Source of the DNA: Thioclava dalianensis
GTDB taxonomy: Bacteria; Pseudomonadota; Alphaproteobacteria; Rhodobacterales; Rhodobacteraceae
Assembly (NCBI RefSeq): GCF_000715505.1
Contig: NZ_JHEH01000002.1
Span: forward strand, 124,001 to 188,000
DNA: 64,000 nt
Direction: 5' to 3'
The notes beneath the pieces are model-generated. The model saw only the letters and a program-made list of their open reading frames with translations, made no database searches and was not told the DNA's origin. The position numbers and the translations under genes were made by a program. Shown in pieces: positions 8,707 to 20,653 of the stretch; the first letter of the stretch is position 1; each line of letters begins with the position of its first letter.

Positions 8707-9441
8707 TCAGGCGGGCAAAGCCTGCGCCTGAAACCGGGCCAGAACGGCGAGGCGGGCCGCCTCGATTGCCGCGCACAGATCTTGACCGCCCGCCAGACCC
8801 ACGGCAATCGCGCTGGCCAGTTGGCATCCCGTGCCACGCAAGCTCCCCGACAGGCGGCGCGCGCGAAAGCACAGCGGGGCGGCCTTGGGCGTATAAAGCC
8901 AATCCTCACAAAAAGTCCCATCATCATGCCCGCCCTTCACCAGCACCGCGCCGCAGCCGCGCGCGAGCAGGGCCGAGGCCAGCCCTGCCACCGAAAGATC
9001 AGCCCCCATCCCCAGCGTGCCCCCAAGTGCGCGCAGCTCTGGCAGATTGGGTGTGATCACCTGCGCGCGCGGCACAACCCGGTCCAGCAGGAGCGCCACC
9101 CCGTCGGGCTCCAGCAGCACATGGCCCGAGCTGGAGACCAGCACCGGATCGAGCACGAGCGGCGCATCGGGCAGATGCCGCGCCACCTGCGCCACATGTA
9201 CTGCCGTGCCGAGCATTCCGATCTTGGCGGCCGAGACGCGCCCGGCCGCGACGATCTGCGCACCAAGCGTCTCGGGCGCGACCATCTGGACGCAATCAAC
9301 CGCATGGTCGGTCTGCGCGGTGACTGCCGTGACCGCGACCCGCGCCGCGATCCCAAAATCCTGCGCTGTGGCACAGTCGCGCAGCAGCCCCGCGCCTCCG
9401 CTGGAATCCATACCGCCGATAAAGAGCACGGGCCGGGTCAC
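8707..9441 (-). CDS. thiD: Hydroxymethylpyrimidine/phosphomethylpyrimidine kinase
   Basis: 244-residue ribokinase-fold enzyme that phosphorylates HMP and HMP-phosphate to give HMP-PP for thiamine synthesis. It shows the N-terminal G-G-M-D-S-S-G-G-A-G substrate loop, DPVLVSSSG in the centre and the C-terminal RGTGC motif forming the anion hole with the catalytic Cys. It is slightly shorter than E. coli ThiD (about 266). The GTG start at 9441 overlaps the thiF stop (GTGA). It is the last gene of the thiamine operon. Confidence 0.9.
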   Translation of the reverse strand: MTRPVLFIGGMDSSGGAGLLRDCATAQDFGIAARVAVTAVTAQTDHAVDCVQMVAPETLGAQIVAAGRVSAAKIGMLGTAVHVAQVARHLPDAPLVLDPVLVSSSGHVLLEPDGVALLLDRVVPRAQVITPNLPELRALGGTLGMGADLSVAGLASALLARGCGAVLVKGGHDDGTFCEDWLYTPKAAPLCFRARRLSGSLRGTGCQLASAIAVGLAGGQDLCAAIEAARLAVLARFQAQALPA

Positions 9442-10352
9442 TGCCCGTCTCCGATGATGGCCACACGCGAATGCCCCGCCGCGCTCAGCGCGCGGGCCGC
9501 CCGCCAAGCGCGCAGCCCCGTCGTGCAGCGAAACACCACGCGGCAGGTTGGATCGCGCAAATCTGATGGGGCCGGTCCGTCGCGCAGGTCGATCACCCGG
9601 TCCTGAGCCGTCACCTGTGCGGGCGCCAGCACCTCCGGGACACAGACTTCGGGCTCCTGCGCGGCATCAAAACGGAAACCCGCAATCCGCCAGCTTGCGC
9701 AATCCACGCTGAGCACCTGACCCAGTGGCGAGGGGGAATGGCCTAGCAGAACCGCAAGCGCCATCTGCGCCTGAAGCGCACCCAAAAGCGCCACCACCGG
9801 CCCCATCACGCCGCCCACGGCACAGCTTGGCATCTGTGCGGGCAGATCGGGAAACACCGCGCGCAAGCTGGGTGCGCCGCCGCAAAACCCACCCACATAG
9901 CCCTGCCGCGCGGCCACCGAGGCCGTGATCAGAGGCACGCTCCGCGCCTGACAGAGATCCGAGAGCGCATAGCTCGCCGCAAAGCTATCCGCCGCATCGA
10001 TCACCAGATCGACGCCCTCGATCTCGGCCCGCGCATTCAGCGGATCGCAGCGTGCACAGACCGGATCGATCCGGCAGTCAGGGTTGAGCGCGCGCAGGCC
10101 GCGGGCCGCCACCTCGGCCTTGAACGCCCCGAGATCGGCCATCCGGAACAGCGTCTGGCGATGCAGGTTGCTTTGCGCGACCCGGTCGGGATCGAAAAGC
10201 CGGATATACCCCACACCCGCACCCGCCAGCAGCGGCAGAAGGGCCGAACCCAGCCCGCCCGCACCGATCACCAGCACCCGCGCCGCCCCAAGCCGGGCCT
10301 GACCCTCCTGCCCGATTTCGGGCAGAACAATCTGGCGATCATAGCGGCTCAT
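9438..10352 (-). CDS. thiF: ThiF/MoeB-type adenylyltransferase fused to a rhodanese-like domain
   Basis: 304 residues. Residues 1-240 form an E1-like adenylating domain: RYDRQIVLPEIGQEGQ at the N-terminus, the nucleotide loop G-A-G-G-L-G-S, R-Q-T-L-F and D-A-A-D-S-F. Residues about 245-304 look like a short rhodanese domain with Cys in the active loop F-R-C-T-T-G-L-R. It should adenylate the ThiS C-terminus and may deliver sulfur itself, as MoeZ/MOCS3 fusions do. The Cys that in E. coli ThiF links to ThiS is kept in P-S-C-A-V-G-G. Both zinc-binding CxxC pairs are missing (S-L-R-A-V-F replaces the usual C-Y-R-C-L-F). ATG 10352 overlaps the thiE stop. Confidence 0.88.
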   Translation of the reverse strand: MSRYDRQIVLPEIGQEGQARLGAARVLVIGAGGLGSALLPLLAGAGVGYIRLFDPDRVAQSNLHRQTLFRMADLGAFKAEVAARGLRALNPDCRIDPVCARCDPLNARAEIEGVDLVIDAADSFAASYALSDLCQARSVPLITASVAARQGYVGGFCGGAPSLRAVFPDLPAQMPSCAVGGVMGPVVALLGALQAQMALAVLLGHSPSPLGQVLSVDCASWRIAGFRFDAAQEPEVCVPEVLAPAQVTAQDRVIDLRDGPAPSDLRDPTCRVVFRCTTGLRAWRAARALSAAGHSRVAIIGDGQ

Positions 10353-10954
10353 GCAGGCTCTCTCCGGGTGGTGGCGATCCATTCGCGGCAACGCGCCTCG
10401 GGATCGGCGGCGGTCTGGATATCGGTCACGACGGCGGCGCTGTCGGCACCTGCGGCAAACAGCCCCGGCAGGCGCTCGGGCGTCAGCCCGCCAATACCCA
10501 CGAGCGGCGTAGATCCGGCACGGCGCTTCCATGCGCGCAGCTTATCGAGCCCCTGAGGCGCCCATTTCATCTGCTTGAGCAGGGTCGGATAGACCGGCCC
10601 AAGCGCAACATAGGCGGGTCCCAGCGCCAGCGCGCGCTCCAGCTCGGCGCTGTCATGCGTGGAAAGGCCAAACCGTATCCCCGCCCGGCGCAAAGCATCG
10701 AAATCGGCGTGGTCCATGTCCTCCTGGCCCAGATGGACAAAGCCGCAGCGTAGCTCCAGCGCCAGCTCCCAGTGGTCATTCACCACCAACTGCGCGCCAT
10801 GCACCGCACAGAAATCACGCGCCCGGCGGATCTGGCGGCGTAGCTCGTGCTCGGGCAGATCCTTGAGACGGAGCTGCACCAGTTTCACGCCCTGCGGCAC
10901 CAGCAGTTCCAGCGCCGCGACATGACTGACAATCAGATAGAAAGGATCGAGCAT
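10349..10954 (-). CDS. thiE: Thiamine phosphate synthase
   Basis: 201-residue TIM-barrel enzyme that joins HMP-PP and carboxythiazole phosphate to make thiamine phosphate. Recognisable elements are Q-L-R-L-K-D (diphosphate contact), V-V-N-D-H near residue 60, H-L-G-Q-E-D, L-G-P-V-Y-P-T and the C-terminal phosphate loop G-I-G-G-L-T. ATG 10954 touches the thiG stop (TGATG); a GTG one codon earlier at 10957 would overlap it by four bases and is equally possible. It is coupled to thiF by ATGA at 10349-10352. Confidence 0.9.
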   Translation of the reverse strand: MLDPFYLIVSHVAALELLVPQGVKLVQLRLKDLPEHELRRQIRRARDFCAVHGAQLVVNDHWELALELRCGFVHLGQEDMDHADFDALRRAGIRFGLSTHDSAELERALALGPAYVALGPVYPTLLKQMKWAPQGLDKLRAWKRRAGSTPLVGIGGLTPERLPGLFAAGADSAAVVTDIQTAADPEARCREWIATTRREPA

Positions 10955-11712
10955 CACACCAACTCCGCCATGCCAAAGATCGGGGTCGAGGCCTGCGCCA
11001 TATCGCGCGGCGGCATCAGACCTGCAATATGGGCGAGCTGCCCCGCGCTCACCGCCTGCCCGAAGGCGCGCGCCATCGCCACCGGATCGAGCGCGCGGGC
11101 CACAGCGGTATTGAGCAAGACCGCATCAAAGCCCATCTCCATCGCGGCCATCGCCTGCGAAGGCGCGCCGATCCCCGCATCGATCACCAGCGGGATATCG
11201 GGAAAATGCGCCCGCATCGCCGCGAGTGCCGCCCGGTGCCGCAGCCCCTGCCCCGAGCCGATGGGCGCGCCCCAAGGCATCAAGACCCGGCAGCCCGCCT
11301 CGATCAGGCGCTCGCCCACGATCAGATCCTCGGTGGTATAGGGAAAAACCTTGAACCCCTCGGCGCTCAGGATGCGCGCAGCCTCCACCAGCGCGAAAGG
11401 ATCGGGCTGCAGGCTGTCGGCATGGCCGATCACCTCCAGCTTGATCCAGTCCGTCCCAAACAGCTCGCGGGCCATCTGCGCGGTGGTCACCGCTTCGCGC
11501 GCGCTGTGGCACCCGGCGGTATTGGGCAAGATGCGGCAGCCGCTCTGGGCCATGATCTCGCGAAATTCGCCCCCCGCCTGCCCCTCACGGCGCAGGCTGA
11601 CGGTGATCACCTGCGCGCCCGAGGCCGCAATCGCGGCCCGCAGCACGGAGGGCGAAGGGTATTGCGCGGTGCCCAGCATCAAACGGCTCGATAGCTCTGT
11701 GCCATAAAACAT
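10954..11712 (-). CDS. thiG: Thiazole synthase
   Basis: 252-residue TIM barrel that builds the thiazole phosphate from DXP, dehydroglycine and ThiS-thiocarboxylate. The Schiff-base lysine is Lys91 in W-I-K-L-E-V-I-G, and P-N-T-A-G-C near residue 65 and the D-A-G-I-G phosphate loop are conserved. It follows thiS by a few bases and works with the ThiS, ThiF and ThiO proteins of the same operon. Length is normal for the family. Confidence 0.95.
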   Translation of the reverse strand: MFYGTELSSRLMLGTAQYPSPSVLRAAIAASGAQVITVSLRREGQAGGEFREIMAQSGCRILPNTAGCHSAREAVTTAQMARELFGTDWIKLEVIGHADSLQPDPFALVEAARILSAEGFKVFPYTTEDLIVGERLIEAGCRVLMPWGAPIGSGQGLRHRAALAAMRAHFPDIPLVIDAGIGAPSQAMAAMEMGFDAVLLNTAVARALDPVAMARAFGQAVSAGQLAHIAGLMPPRDMAQASTPIFGMAELV

Positions 11713-11715
11713 CGC

Positions 11716-11902
11716 CTATCCTCCCTGCATCGGAGACAGCACTTCGATCTTGTCACTTGCGACAAGATCCGTCTGAGCACGCGCGGCCTGAGGCACAAAA
11801 GCCCCGTTGCGCGCGGTCGCGACGCTCGTGGCTTCAAATTCCTGCTCGGCAATCAGCTCGGCCAAAGTGGTGGCGCGGGTCTCGATCTGCGCGCCATTGA
11901 GT

Positions 11903-11913
<11 letters not shown>
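11716..11913 (-). CDS. thiS: ThiS sulfur-carrier protein
   Basis: 65-residue ubiquitin-fold carrier ending in the required Gly-Gly, which is adenylated by ThiF and converted to a thiocarboxylate for ThiG. The N-terminus M-Q-I-E-L-N-G and the sequence before the tail, I-E-V-L-S-P-M-Q-G-G, are typical. ATG 11913 overlaps the end of thiO by 11 bases. Confidence 0.92.
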
Positions 11914-14880
<2,967 letters not shown>

Positions 14881-14937
14881 GGGTCGGAGCATTGTGAATC
14901 CGCGCGGACATGTCAACAGGCCATCCGCGCGGTTTGA

Positions 14938-15864
14938 CTACTGCGCGCGGTGCTCTGCCACGGCGCGCGCGGCCATCTCAAGGATCGCAGCGCGGCTGTC
15001 GGCCACGGCGATGAACCGACCGTTGTGGCAGAATTTCGCGCCCGTCACACCGCAGGCGACCTCAAGCGCGGCATCGGTCAGCCCAGCCCAAGCCGCGGGC
15101 AGATCGGCGCGCGTGGCGAAAGTGTCGTCCCCGGTGCGGATCGTTGTGAGCGCCCAATCGTCGCCGCGCGGATGGACCACGAAGAGCAGGTGATCGGCGC
15201 CCGCCGCCTCAACGCCTGCACGAAACGGCATGCCCATCGGCAGCTCCAGCACCGCGCTCTCGCCCGCAGCCTCGATGGCCGCCAGCACCATGCCCTCGGC
15301 GCGCAGCTTGGCGGCCTTACTCCGGATCTGCGCCTCGACAAAGGCACGCGCGACCGACAGCGCGTCAAAGAACGCGCGATCGTCAGCGCCCTCACTGCGA
15401 TCATCGAAGGCAGGCTTGAGGGTCTCCAGCAGGACCGGCAGCGTGAGCCGCGCAAAGAGCGGGCCCGCCTCGGAGGGGTTCACCTTGCCATTATCGACCA
15501 GATCGACGGGCAGCACGAAGCCGCGATCCAGACTGCCATGGACTTCGTCAACATGCGCCTCAGGCACATCCATCGCCCGCAGATAGTCGCGCCCGAACGC
15601 CGCCCAGATCAGCCCGAAGGAGCTGTAGGGCTGGCCATCTTCGCGCAGCGGGCTGGGGCGTTGGTGGTGATCGAAAATCCGAAGATCCGGGTCGAACTGC
15701 CCGCCCACATCATAGATGATCCGGTCCTCGCCCGGCGTGATCCAAGCGCGATCGCGCGAGCGGATCAGCTGCGCTTGCGGGAAGAGCCGGGTGAGAATGA
15801 CCGACGACAACAGCTCGTCTGCATGAAAGCCGCCGGAATGGGTTACGAGATGGGAAATGGTCAT
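14938..15864 (-). CDS. MYG1/UPF0160 family metal-dependent hydrolase
   Basis: 308-residue DHH-related protein. The family signature is clear: H-S-G-G-F-H-A-D-E at residues 9-17 and D-V-G-G-Q-F-D-P ... F-D-H-H-Q-R near residue 55-70, providing metal ligands. The eukaryotic homologue MYG1 is described as an RNA exonuclease acting in nucleus and mitochondria; the bacterial role is unclear. ATG 15864 is preferred over a GTG two codons upstream because AAGG lies at usable spacing. It lies alone downstream of the thiC leader on the same strand. Confidence 0.85.
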   Translation of the reverse strand: MTISHLVTHSGGFHADELLSSVILTRLFPQAQLIRSRDRAWITPGEDRIIYDVGGQFDPDLRIFDHHQRPSPLREDGQPYSSFGLIWAAFGRDYLRAMDVPEAHVDEVHGSLDRGFVLPVDLVDNGKVNPSEAGPLFARLTLPVLLETLKPAFDDRSEGADDRAFFDALSVARAFVEAQIRSKAAKLRAEGMVLAAIEAAGESAVLELPMGMPFRAGVEAAGADHLLFVVHPRGDDWALTTIRTGDDTFATRADLPAAWAGLTDAALEVACGVTGAKFCHNGRFIAVADSRAAILEMAARAVAEHRAQ

Positions 15865-16374
15865 GGACACGCCTTAACTGAAACTGGCGACCGCCGGGCC
15901 GCCCTTAAGAATTGGCATGCAAGATCCGCGCCAGCAGCCCCCGATACCGGCGCCCGTTGCATCATATCTGCCCAGAACACTCAAGGCGATGCGTGACAGA
16001 GGACGGTCTGGCATGTTGCGGTACGGATCCATGCATTGATCGGCCGCACACGGATCGCAGCTCACCCGGTAATCGGCAGCCAGCCGATAAGGGGAGCGGC
16101 GGCCAGAGCCATCCGAATCCTGCGCTGCCGCGCGGCATCGCCCTTCACTGCCTCAAGAAGCAGCTCGGCGAGAACCACGGTGCCACGCGCGGTCGATTGG
16201 TTTTGTTGAGCTGTTTTCCGGCCATGGAGCGCCCTTGGGCCTGAAAGATCAATGCAGGGTCGCGGCTTGCCCCAAAGGATCAATATATAGAAAAGGCGCC
16301 CATTGGGCGCCCTATATGCAGATCTCGGGAAAACTTAGCCTTCGCTGGAAAAAACTCAGGTAAGTCTTACAGCC
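15865..16374. other. Intergenic region upstream of the MYG1 gene
   Basis: 510 bases without a convincing gene. It holds the terminator of the complex I subunit gene (16291-16312) and the presumed MYG1 promoter. Minus-strand frames at 16062-16283 (TTG start, 73 codons) and 15874-16065 lack a ribosome site and recognisable features. A small hairpin ATCGGC/GCCGAT is near 16067-16083. No tRNA or known small RNA was recognised. Confidence 0.5.
16291..16312 (-). terminator. Terminator after the complex I accessory subunit gene
   Basis: Perfect GGCGCCC / GGGCGCC stem with a 3-base loop; on the minus strand it is followed by TTTT, so it terminates leftward transcription from the gene ending at 16375. 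Confidence 0.8.
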
Positions 16375-16686
16375 TCAATGCGTCCAGTTTGCACGCCGGT
16401 CGGTCGCGAAATTCTCGCCGTATCCGCGCATGCGAACATTCGCATGGCGCTTTTGGGGTTCGCTCACGACGTAGTCGAGGCCCTTTTCCTTGGCAAAATC
16501 CTCAGCGGCTTCGCGGGTGGAAAAGCGCAGGCGCACTTGGGCTTGCGTATCATCCGAAGAGGTCCAGCCCATCAGCGGATCGATCTCTCGCGCATCGGCG
16601 GGAACGTAATCGAGAATCCAGTGCTTCGTCTTGGCAACGCCTGATTGCATGGCGTTCCGGGCCGGCTGATAGATGCGTGCGCGCAT
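16375..16686 (-). CDS. ETC complex I accessory subunit, NDUFS4 type
   Basis: 103-residue homologue of the mitochondrial 18-kDa complex I subunit NDUFS4. Recognisable features are the N-terminal [14 protein letters not shown], the central W-I-L-D-Y-V and [11 protein letters not shown], the stretch [15 protein letters not shown], and the basic C-terminus ending N-W-T-H. It is a peripheral, non-catalytic subunit of NADH:quinone oxidoreductase kept in alphaproteobacteria. AGGAG seven bases before ATG 16686 sets the start. It is transcribed alone, away from the nuo genes, with its own terminator. Confidence 0.92.
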   Translation of the reverse strand: MRARIYQPARNAMQSGVAKTKHWILDYVPADAREIDPLMGWTSSDDTQAQVRLRFSTREAAEDFAKEKGLDYVVSEPQKRHANVRMRGYGENFATDRRANWTH

Positions 16687-17036
16687 GGGCAAACTCCTGT
16701 GCGATGCTTTGGTTATGTCTTAGTGCATCACCGCGAAATCGCAAGACCTCCCGATGTGGCGCGACCCGCTATCGGCACCGCATTTTTTGGCAAGAACAGC
16801 GTCTGTCGACCGGCAGGGGACAAGGGGTGGGGGTGATATGCCGGTCGACAGATCTATGCTGCTTGCCGGATCAGTATGCAAACCCCTCGCGACTTTCACA
16901 ACAGAAAATACCTCGCAATATTCTGATTTAAAAAGAAAATTAGAAAGAGTTGCTAAACGTCTTGTTAACCCGTTCCCGAACCCCTTGAATGCGAACGAAA
17001 AGAGGACAAATCTAGGGCCAGCGAAGAGAGGGCCGG
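16687..17036. other. Divergent intergenic region before uvrB
   Basis: 350 bases between the complex I subunit gene and uvrB. It holds the long inverted repeat at 16802-16852 and an AT-rich stretch (16895-16970) that is the likely uvrB promoter region. I looked for the alphaproteobacterial LexA box (GTTC-N7-GTTC or its complement) and did not find one. A 97-codon frame crossing this region has no supporting features. Confidence 0.5.
16802..16852. repeat. 14-base perfect inverted repeat with a G-rich loop
   Basis: TCTGTCGACCGGCA (16802-16815) is repeated exactly, inverted, at 16839-16852. The 23-base spacer between the arms contains GGGG, GGGG and GGGGG runs. It lies about 185 bases before uvrB. 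It is not followed by T runs, so it is not a standard terminator. It could be an operator, a recombination site or a cruciform. Confidence 0.75.
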
Positions 17037-19220
17037 ATGCCGCATAACACGACCGATCAGCCGCGCGAGCGGCCCGACGTACTCACCCGCCCCAAACTGG
17101 AAGGCGGCAAGCGCTTCGTGATGCATACCGAATATTCCGCGGCGGGCGACCAGCCCACGGCGATTGCAGAACTTTCGGGCGGGGTCGAAGAGGGCGAGCG
17201 CGATCAGGTGCTACTTGGGGCGACGGGGACGGGCAAAACCTTTACCATGGCGCGGGTAATCGAAGAGACCCAGCGCCCGGCGATCATCCTTGCGCCCAAC
17301 AAGACGCTGGCAGCCCAGCTATATGGCGAATTCAAGCATTTCTTCCCCGAGAACGCGGTGGAGTACTTCGTCTCCTACTACGATTACTACCAGCCCGAAG
17401 CCTATGTCGCGCGCTCCGACACCTATATCGAGAAAGAATCCCAGATCAACGAGCAGATCGACCGGATGCGGCACTCGGCCACGCGGGCGCTGCTGGAGCG
17501 CGACGATGTGATCATCGTGGCCTCGGTGAGCTGCATCTACGGCATCGGCTCGGTCGAGACCTATTCGGCGATGACCCAGGATCTCAAGATCGGCGAGTTG
17601 ATCGAGCAGCGGCAGTTTCTGGGCGAATTGGTAGCGCAGCAATATAAGCGCCTCGACGCGGCCTTCCAGCGCGGCTCCTTCCGCGTGAAAGGCGATACGG
17701 TCGATCTGTGGCCCGCCCACCTTGAGGATCGTGCATGGCGCTTCAGTTTCTTCGGTGAAGAACTTGAATCGATTACGGAATTTGATCCGCTCACCGGGCA
17801 TAAGACGAATTCGTTTGAACAGATCCGCATCTATGCCAACAGCCACTACGTGACGCCGCGCCCGACGCTTCAGCAAGCCACGAAAGGCATCCGCAAGGAG
17901 CTGACGCTTCGGCTGAAGCAATTGCAGGACGAGGGTAAGCTGCTGGAGGCGCAGCGGCTGGAACAGCGCACGAATTTCGATCTCGAGATGCTGGAGGCCA
18001 CCGGCGTGTGCAACGGGATCGAAAACTATTCGCGCTATCTCACGGGGCGCGCGCCGGGCGAGCCGCCGCCGACGCTGTTCGAGTTCATCCCGGACAATGC
18101 CATTGTTTTCGCAGATGAATCTCACGTCACCGTGCCGCAGATCGGCGGCATGTATCGCGGGGACTACCGGCGCAAATTCACGCTGGCCGAGCACGGCTTC
18201 CGCCTGCCCTCCTGCATGGATAACCGCCCGCTGAAATTCGAGGAATGGGACGCGATGCGCCCGCAATCGGTCTTCGTCTCGGCCACTCCCGCGAAATGGG
18301 AGCTTGAGCAGACCGGCGGTGTGTTCACCGAGCAGGTCATCCGCCCCACCGGTCTGATCGATCCGCTCATCGAGATCCGCCCCGTCGAGACGCAGGTCGA
18401 TGATGTGCTCGATGAAATTCGGCTGGTTTCGGCGAAGGGTTATCGCACTTTGGTCACGACCCTGACCAAACGCATGGCCGAAGATCTGACAGAATATCTA
18501 CATGAACAGGGCGTTCGCGTGCGGTATATGCACTCGGATATTGACACAATCGAACGTATCGAGATTTTGCGCGACCTGCGGCTGGGGGCCTTTGATGTGC
18601 TGATCGGGATCAACCTTCTGCGCGAGGGGCTCGACATTCCCGAATGCGGTCTTGTGGCCATTCTTGACGCCGACAAAGAGGGGTTCCTGCGCTCGGAAAC
18701 CTCGCTGATTCAGACGATTGGGCGGGCAGCTCGGAACGCCGAGGGTCGGGTGATCATGTATGCCGACCGGATCACTGGCTCGATGCAGCGCGCCATGGAT
18801 GAAACCGATCGCCGCCGGGCCAAGCAGATCGCCTATAACACCGAGCATGGCATCACGCCCGCCACGATCAAGAAGAATGTCGAAGACGTTCTTTCCGGCC
18901 TCTATCAGGGCGACACGGATATGTCCCGCGTCACCGCAAAAGTTGATAATGTGAAACCGGGCGCCAATCTTGAGGCGCATCTGGAGGATCTGAAGTCGAA
19001 AATGCGCAAGGCCGCGGAGAACCTTGAGTTCGAGGAAGCCGCCCGTCTGCGCGATGAGGTCAAGCGGCTGGAGGCGGTGGATCTGGTGCTTCACGACGAT
19101 CCGCTCGCACGTCAATCCGCGGTGGAGGCGGCGTCCGAAGCGGCGACCAAAGCCAAGGGACGCTCCACGGCGGGGCGCCCCGGCCAACGCGGCGGCGTGA
19201 AGCGGCGCAAAGGGCGCTAG
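17037..19220 (+). CDS. uvrB: Excinuclease ABC subunit B
   Basis: 727-residue nucleotide-excision-repair helicase-like subunit that takes damaged DNA from UvrA and presents it to UvrC. The Walker A motif G-A-T-G-T-G-K-T is near residue 60, the beta-hairpin [10 protein letters not shown] near 115, the DExH-like D-E-S-H-V near 360, the C-terminal helicase motif Q-T-I-G-R-A-A-R-N near 560, and the UVR domain for UvrC near 640-675. The Lys/Arg-rich tail is longer than in E. coli UvrB (673 residues). ATG 17037 is preceded by AGAGAGGG. Its stop overlaps the stop of the convergent NYN gene. Confidence 0.98.
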   Translation: MPHNTTDQPRERPDVLTRPKLEGGKRFVMHTEYSAAGDQPTAIAELSGGVEEGERDQVLLGATGTGKTFTMARVIEETQRPAIILAPNKTLAAQLYGEFKHFFPENAVEYFVSYYDYYQPEAYVARSDTYIEKESQINEQIDRMRHSATRALLERDDVIIVASVSCIYGIGSVETYSAMTQDLKIGELIEQRQFLGELVAQQYKRLDAAFQRGSFRVKGDTVDLWPAHLEDRAWRFSFFGEELESITEFDPLTGHKTNSFEQIRIYANSHYVTPRPTLQQATKGIRKELTLRLKQLQDEGKLLEAQRLEQRTNFDLEMLEATGVCNGIENYSRYLTGRAPGEPPPTLFEFIPDNAIVFADESHVTVPQIGGMYRGDYRRKFTLAEHGFRLPSCMDNRPLKFEEWDAMRPQSVFVSATPAKWELEQTGGVFTEQVIRPTGLIDPLIEIRPVETQVDDVLDEIRLVSAKGYRTLVTTLTKRMAEDLTEYLHEQGVRVRYMHSDIDTIERIEILRDLRLGAFDVLIGINLLREGLDIPECGLVAILDADKEGFLRSETSLIQTIGRAARNAEGRVIMYADRITGSMQRAMDETDRRRAKQIAYNTEHGITPATIKKNVEDVLSGLYQGDTDMSRVTAKVDNVKPGANLEAHLEDLKSKMRKAAENLEFEEAARLRDEVKRLEAVDLVLHDDPLARQSAVEAASEAATKAKGRSTAGRPGQRGGVKRRKGR

Positions 19221-19741
19221 GCGCGCTTGCGCGCCACCAACTCGCGATTGAGCGTGAGCCTGCCCTTTTGCCACTCGCCCCGGACGAGCAACTCGCGGGA
19301 CTTGAGGATTGGATAGTCCGCAGTCCAATCGCGATATCGGTCATTCGTCACGATCCGCGCGCGAAGCCCGCTCGCGGCTTCGAGCAAGAGAGGATCGGCG
19401 GGCGTCCCTTTCGGTGCGATCAAGACACGGTCGCTCGCTATCCCAAGCGCACGCGCCAGTTCCGCATTATTCAGATAGCGACCGCGCAGAAGATAGCCTG
19501 CATTGGCGTCGAAATAGACCACAGGCTGGGCCTTCGCGGCTCGAATGCGCGCAATCACCGCCTTGACGGGTGCCAGATCCGGCTGGGAATTGCGCCAATA
19601 CATGACGTTTGACCCGTCGATGAGAACGAAGCGCCGGGCCGCACGCCCCGAAAGCCTGCGGCGCAGAAACAGAACGACGACAAGCAGGACGGCGACAACT
19701 AGAACTGCGAGCAAGGCGTGAGGATGTGCCGAAACAGTCAT
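19217..19741 (-). CDS. Membrane-anchored NYN/PIN-type ribonuclease-like protein
   Basis: 174 residues: one N-terminal membrane helix (about 9-27) followed by basic residues, then a Zc3h12a-like NYN (PIN-fold) domain. [12 protein letters not shown] carries the first acidic residue, and later acidic positions ([28 protein letters not shown]) fit the metal site. It is probably an inner-membrane-tethered endoribonuclease with its catalytic domain in the cytoplasm; the substrate is unknown. Convergent with uvrB, sharing three stop-codon bases. Confidence 0.8.
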   Translation of the reverse strand: MTVSAHPHALLAVLVVAVLLVVVLFLRRRLSGRAARRFVLIDGSNVMYWRNSQPDLAPVKAVIARIRAAKAQPVVYFDANAGYLLRGRYLNNAELARALGIASDRVLIAPKGTPADPLLLEAASGLRARIVTNDRYRDWTADYPILKSRELLVRGEWQKGRLTLNRELVARKRA

Positions 19742-19863
19742 GAAAATCCGGATCGAAATGGCGTCGTTTGTAATCCGGCGAGATTAGTCCAACCGGGAGC
19801 GAGCGCAAGATACGAGATCCCATGCCTCTTGCCCCGAATGCGAAACGCGGCTAGCTCGCGAGG

Positions 19864-20322
19864 ATGACTTGCGCATTCATTCTCGGGGCCGCTGTCTGGC
19901 CCGGCGGGCGGCCTTCGCCGACGCTGGAACGGCGCAGCCTGCATGCGGCGCAGATGTATCATGCCGGGCGGGTCTCGCGGATCATGTGCTGCGGCGGGCT
20001 GGGGCGCAACGCCCCCTCAGAGGCGGATGTCATGGTCGAAATACTGACCGGCGCAGGCGTCCCGCGAACAGCGATCTTGATTGAGGACCGCTCCACCACC
20101 ACCCGCGAGAACATCGCCTTCGGGCTGGAACGGCTTGGGATGTCAGACGAGATCGTTTTGGTCACGGATGGCTATCATGCGCCCCGTGCCCGCGCGATTG
20201 CCCGCAGCCTTGGCATAAGGTGCACAAGCGACAGCCCCGCACATAAAGCCCGCCCCCGCACGATCCTGCGCGAGAGCGGCGCTTGGCTGAAATTCCTGTG
20301 GCAGCGGATGCGCGGGATTTAG
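19864..20322 (+). CDS. YdcF family (DUF218) protein
   Basis: 152 residues covering a compact DUF218 domain: the N-terminal I-L-G-A-A-V-W-P-G-G, the R-I-M-C-C-G-G-L-G turn, I-E-D-R-S-T-T-T-R-E-N near residue 80 and L-V-T-D-G-Y-H-A-P-R-A near residue 100. Related proteins (SanA, ElyC, YdcF) are linked to envelope or peptidoglycan precursor metabolism. No membrane helix is evident here, so it is a minimal soluble version. Its stop overlaps the stop of the convergent small membrane protein. Confidence 0.8.
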   Translation: MTCAFILGAAVWPGGRPSPTLERRSLHAAQMYHAGRVSRIMCCGGLGRNAPSEADVMVEILTGAGVPRTAILIEDRSTTTRENIAFGLERLGMSDEIVLVTDGYHAPRARAIARSLGIRCTSDSPAHKARPRTILRESGAWLKFLWQRMRGI

Positions 20323-20591
20323 TCGAGGATCAGCTTGCCGATCACCAGCACAACAACTGCGCCCAGCACGGCCATTGCGAGGATCGCAAGCAGCCCGCCC
20401 GCCGCCAGCACCGCGCCGCCAAGAATTGCGACGATGAAGGGGGTGGCCAGCGCACCAAGAACCCCGATGGCGAGATAGGCCGCCTTATGACGCCCGCCGG
20501 TCACAAGGCTCGCGACCGCACCTGCGAGCAGACCTGCAATCACAAGCAAAATAAGCCCGATAGTCCCAATCGCCTGCAGAACGTCTTCCAT
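20319..20591 (-). CDS. Small glycine-rich membrane protein (GlsB/YeaQ-like)
   Basis: 90 residues, three hydrophobic helices rich in Gly and Ala, with the charged turn G-G-R-H-K-A between the first two. The pattern resembles the stress-induced GlsB/YeaQ/YmgE membrane proteins, but the match is weak. GGAGA lies at good spacing before ATG 20591. It follows the ABM-domain gene on the same strand and may be cotranscribed. Confidence 0.65.
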   Translation of the reverse strand: MEDVLQAIGTIGLILLVIAGLLAGAVASLVTGGRHKAAYLAIGVLGALATPFIVAILGGAVLAAGGLLAILAMAVLGAVVVLVIGKLILD

Positions 20592-20653
20592 CTCGTCTCT
20601 CCAGTATGTCTTCTGACATGGGAACGCGGCTGCGAGGCGCGAGGTTCCCGTGC

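Noticed and set aside
16062-16283. 73-codon minus-strand frame between MYG1 and the complex I subunit
   Set aside because: Starts with TTG just after a terminator, with no ribosome site and no recognised family.
16815-16839. Definite G-quadruplex in the inverted-repeat loop
   Set aside because: Only three G runs of four or more are clear, so quadruplex formation is not established.
16900-17036. LexA/SOS box upstream of uvrB
   Set aside because: GAAC and GTTC half-sites occur (16978, 16993) but not with the seven-base spacing of the alphaproteobacterial box.
16754-17047. 97-codon plus-strand frame before uvrB
   Set aside because: It crosses the long inverted repeat and AT-rich promoter, lacks a ribosome site and any recognisable feature.
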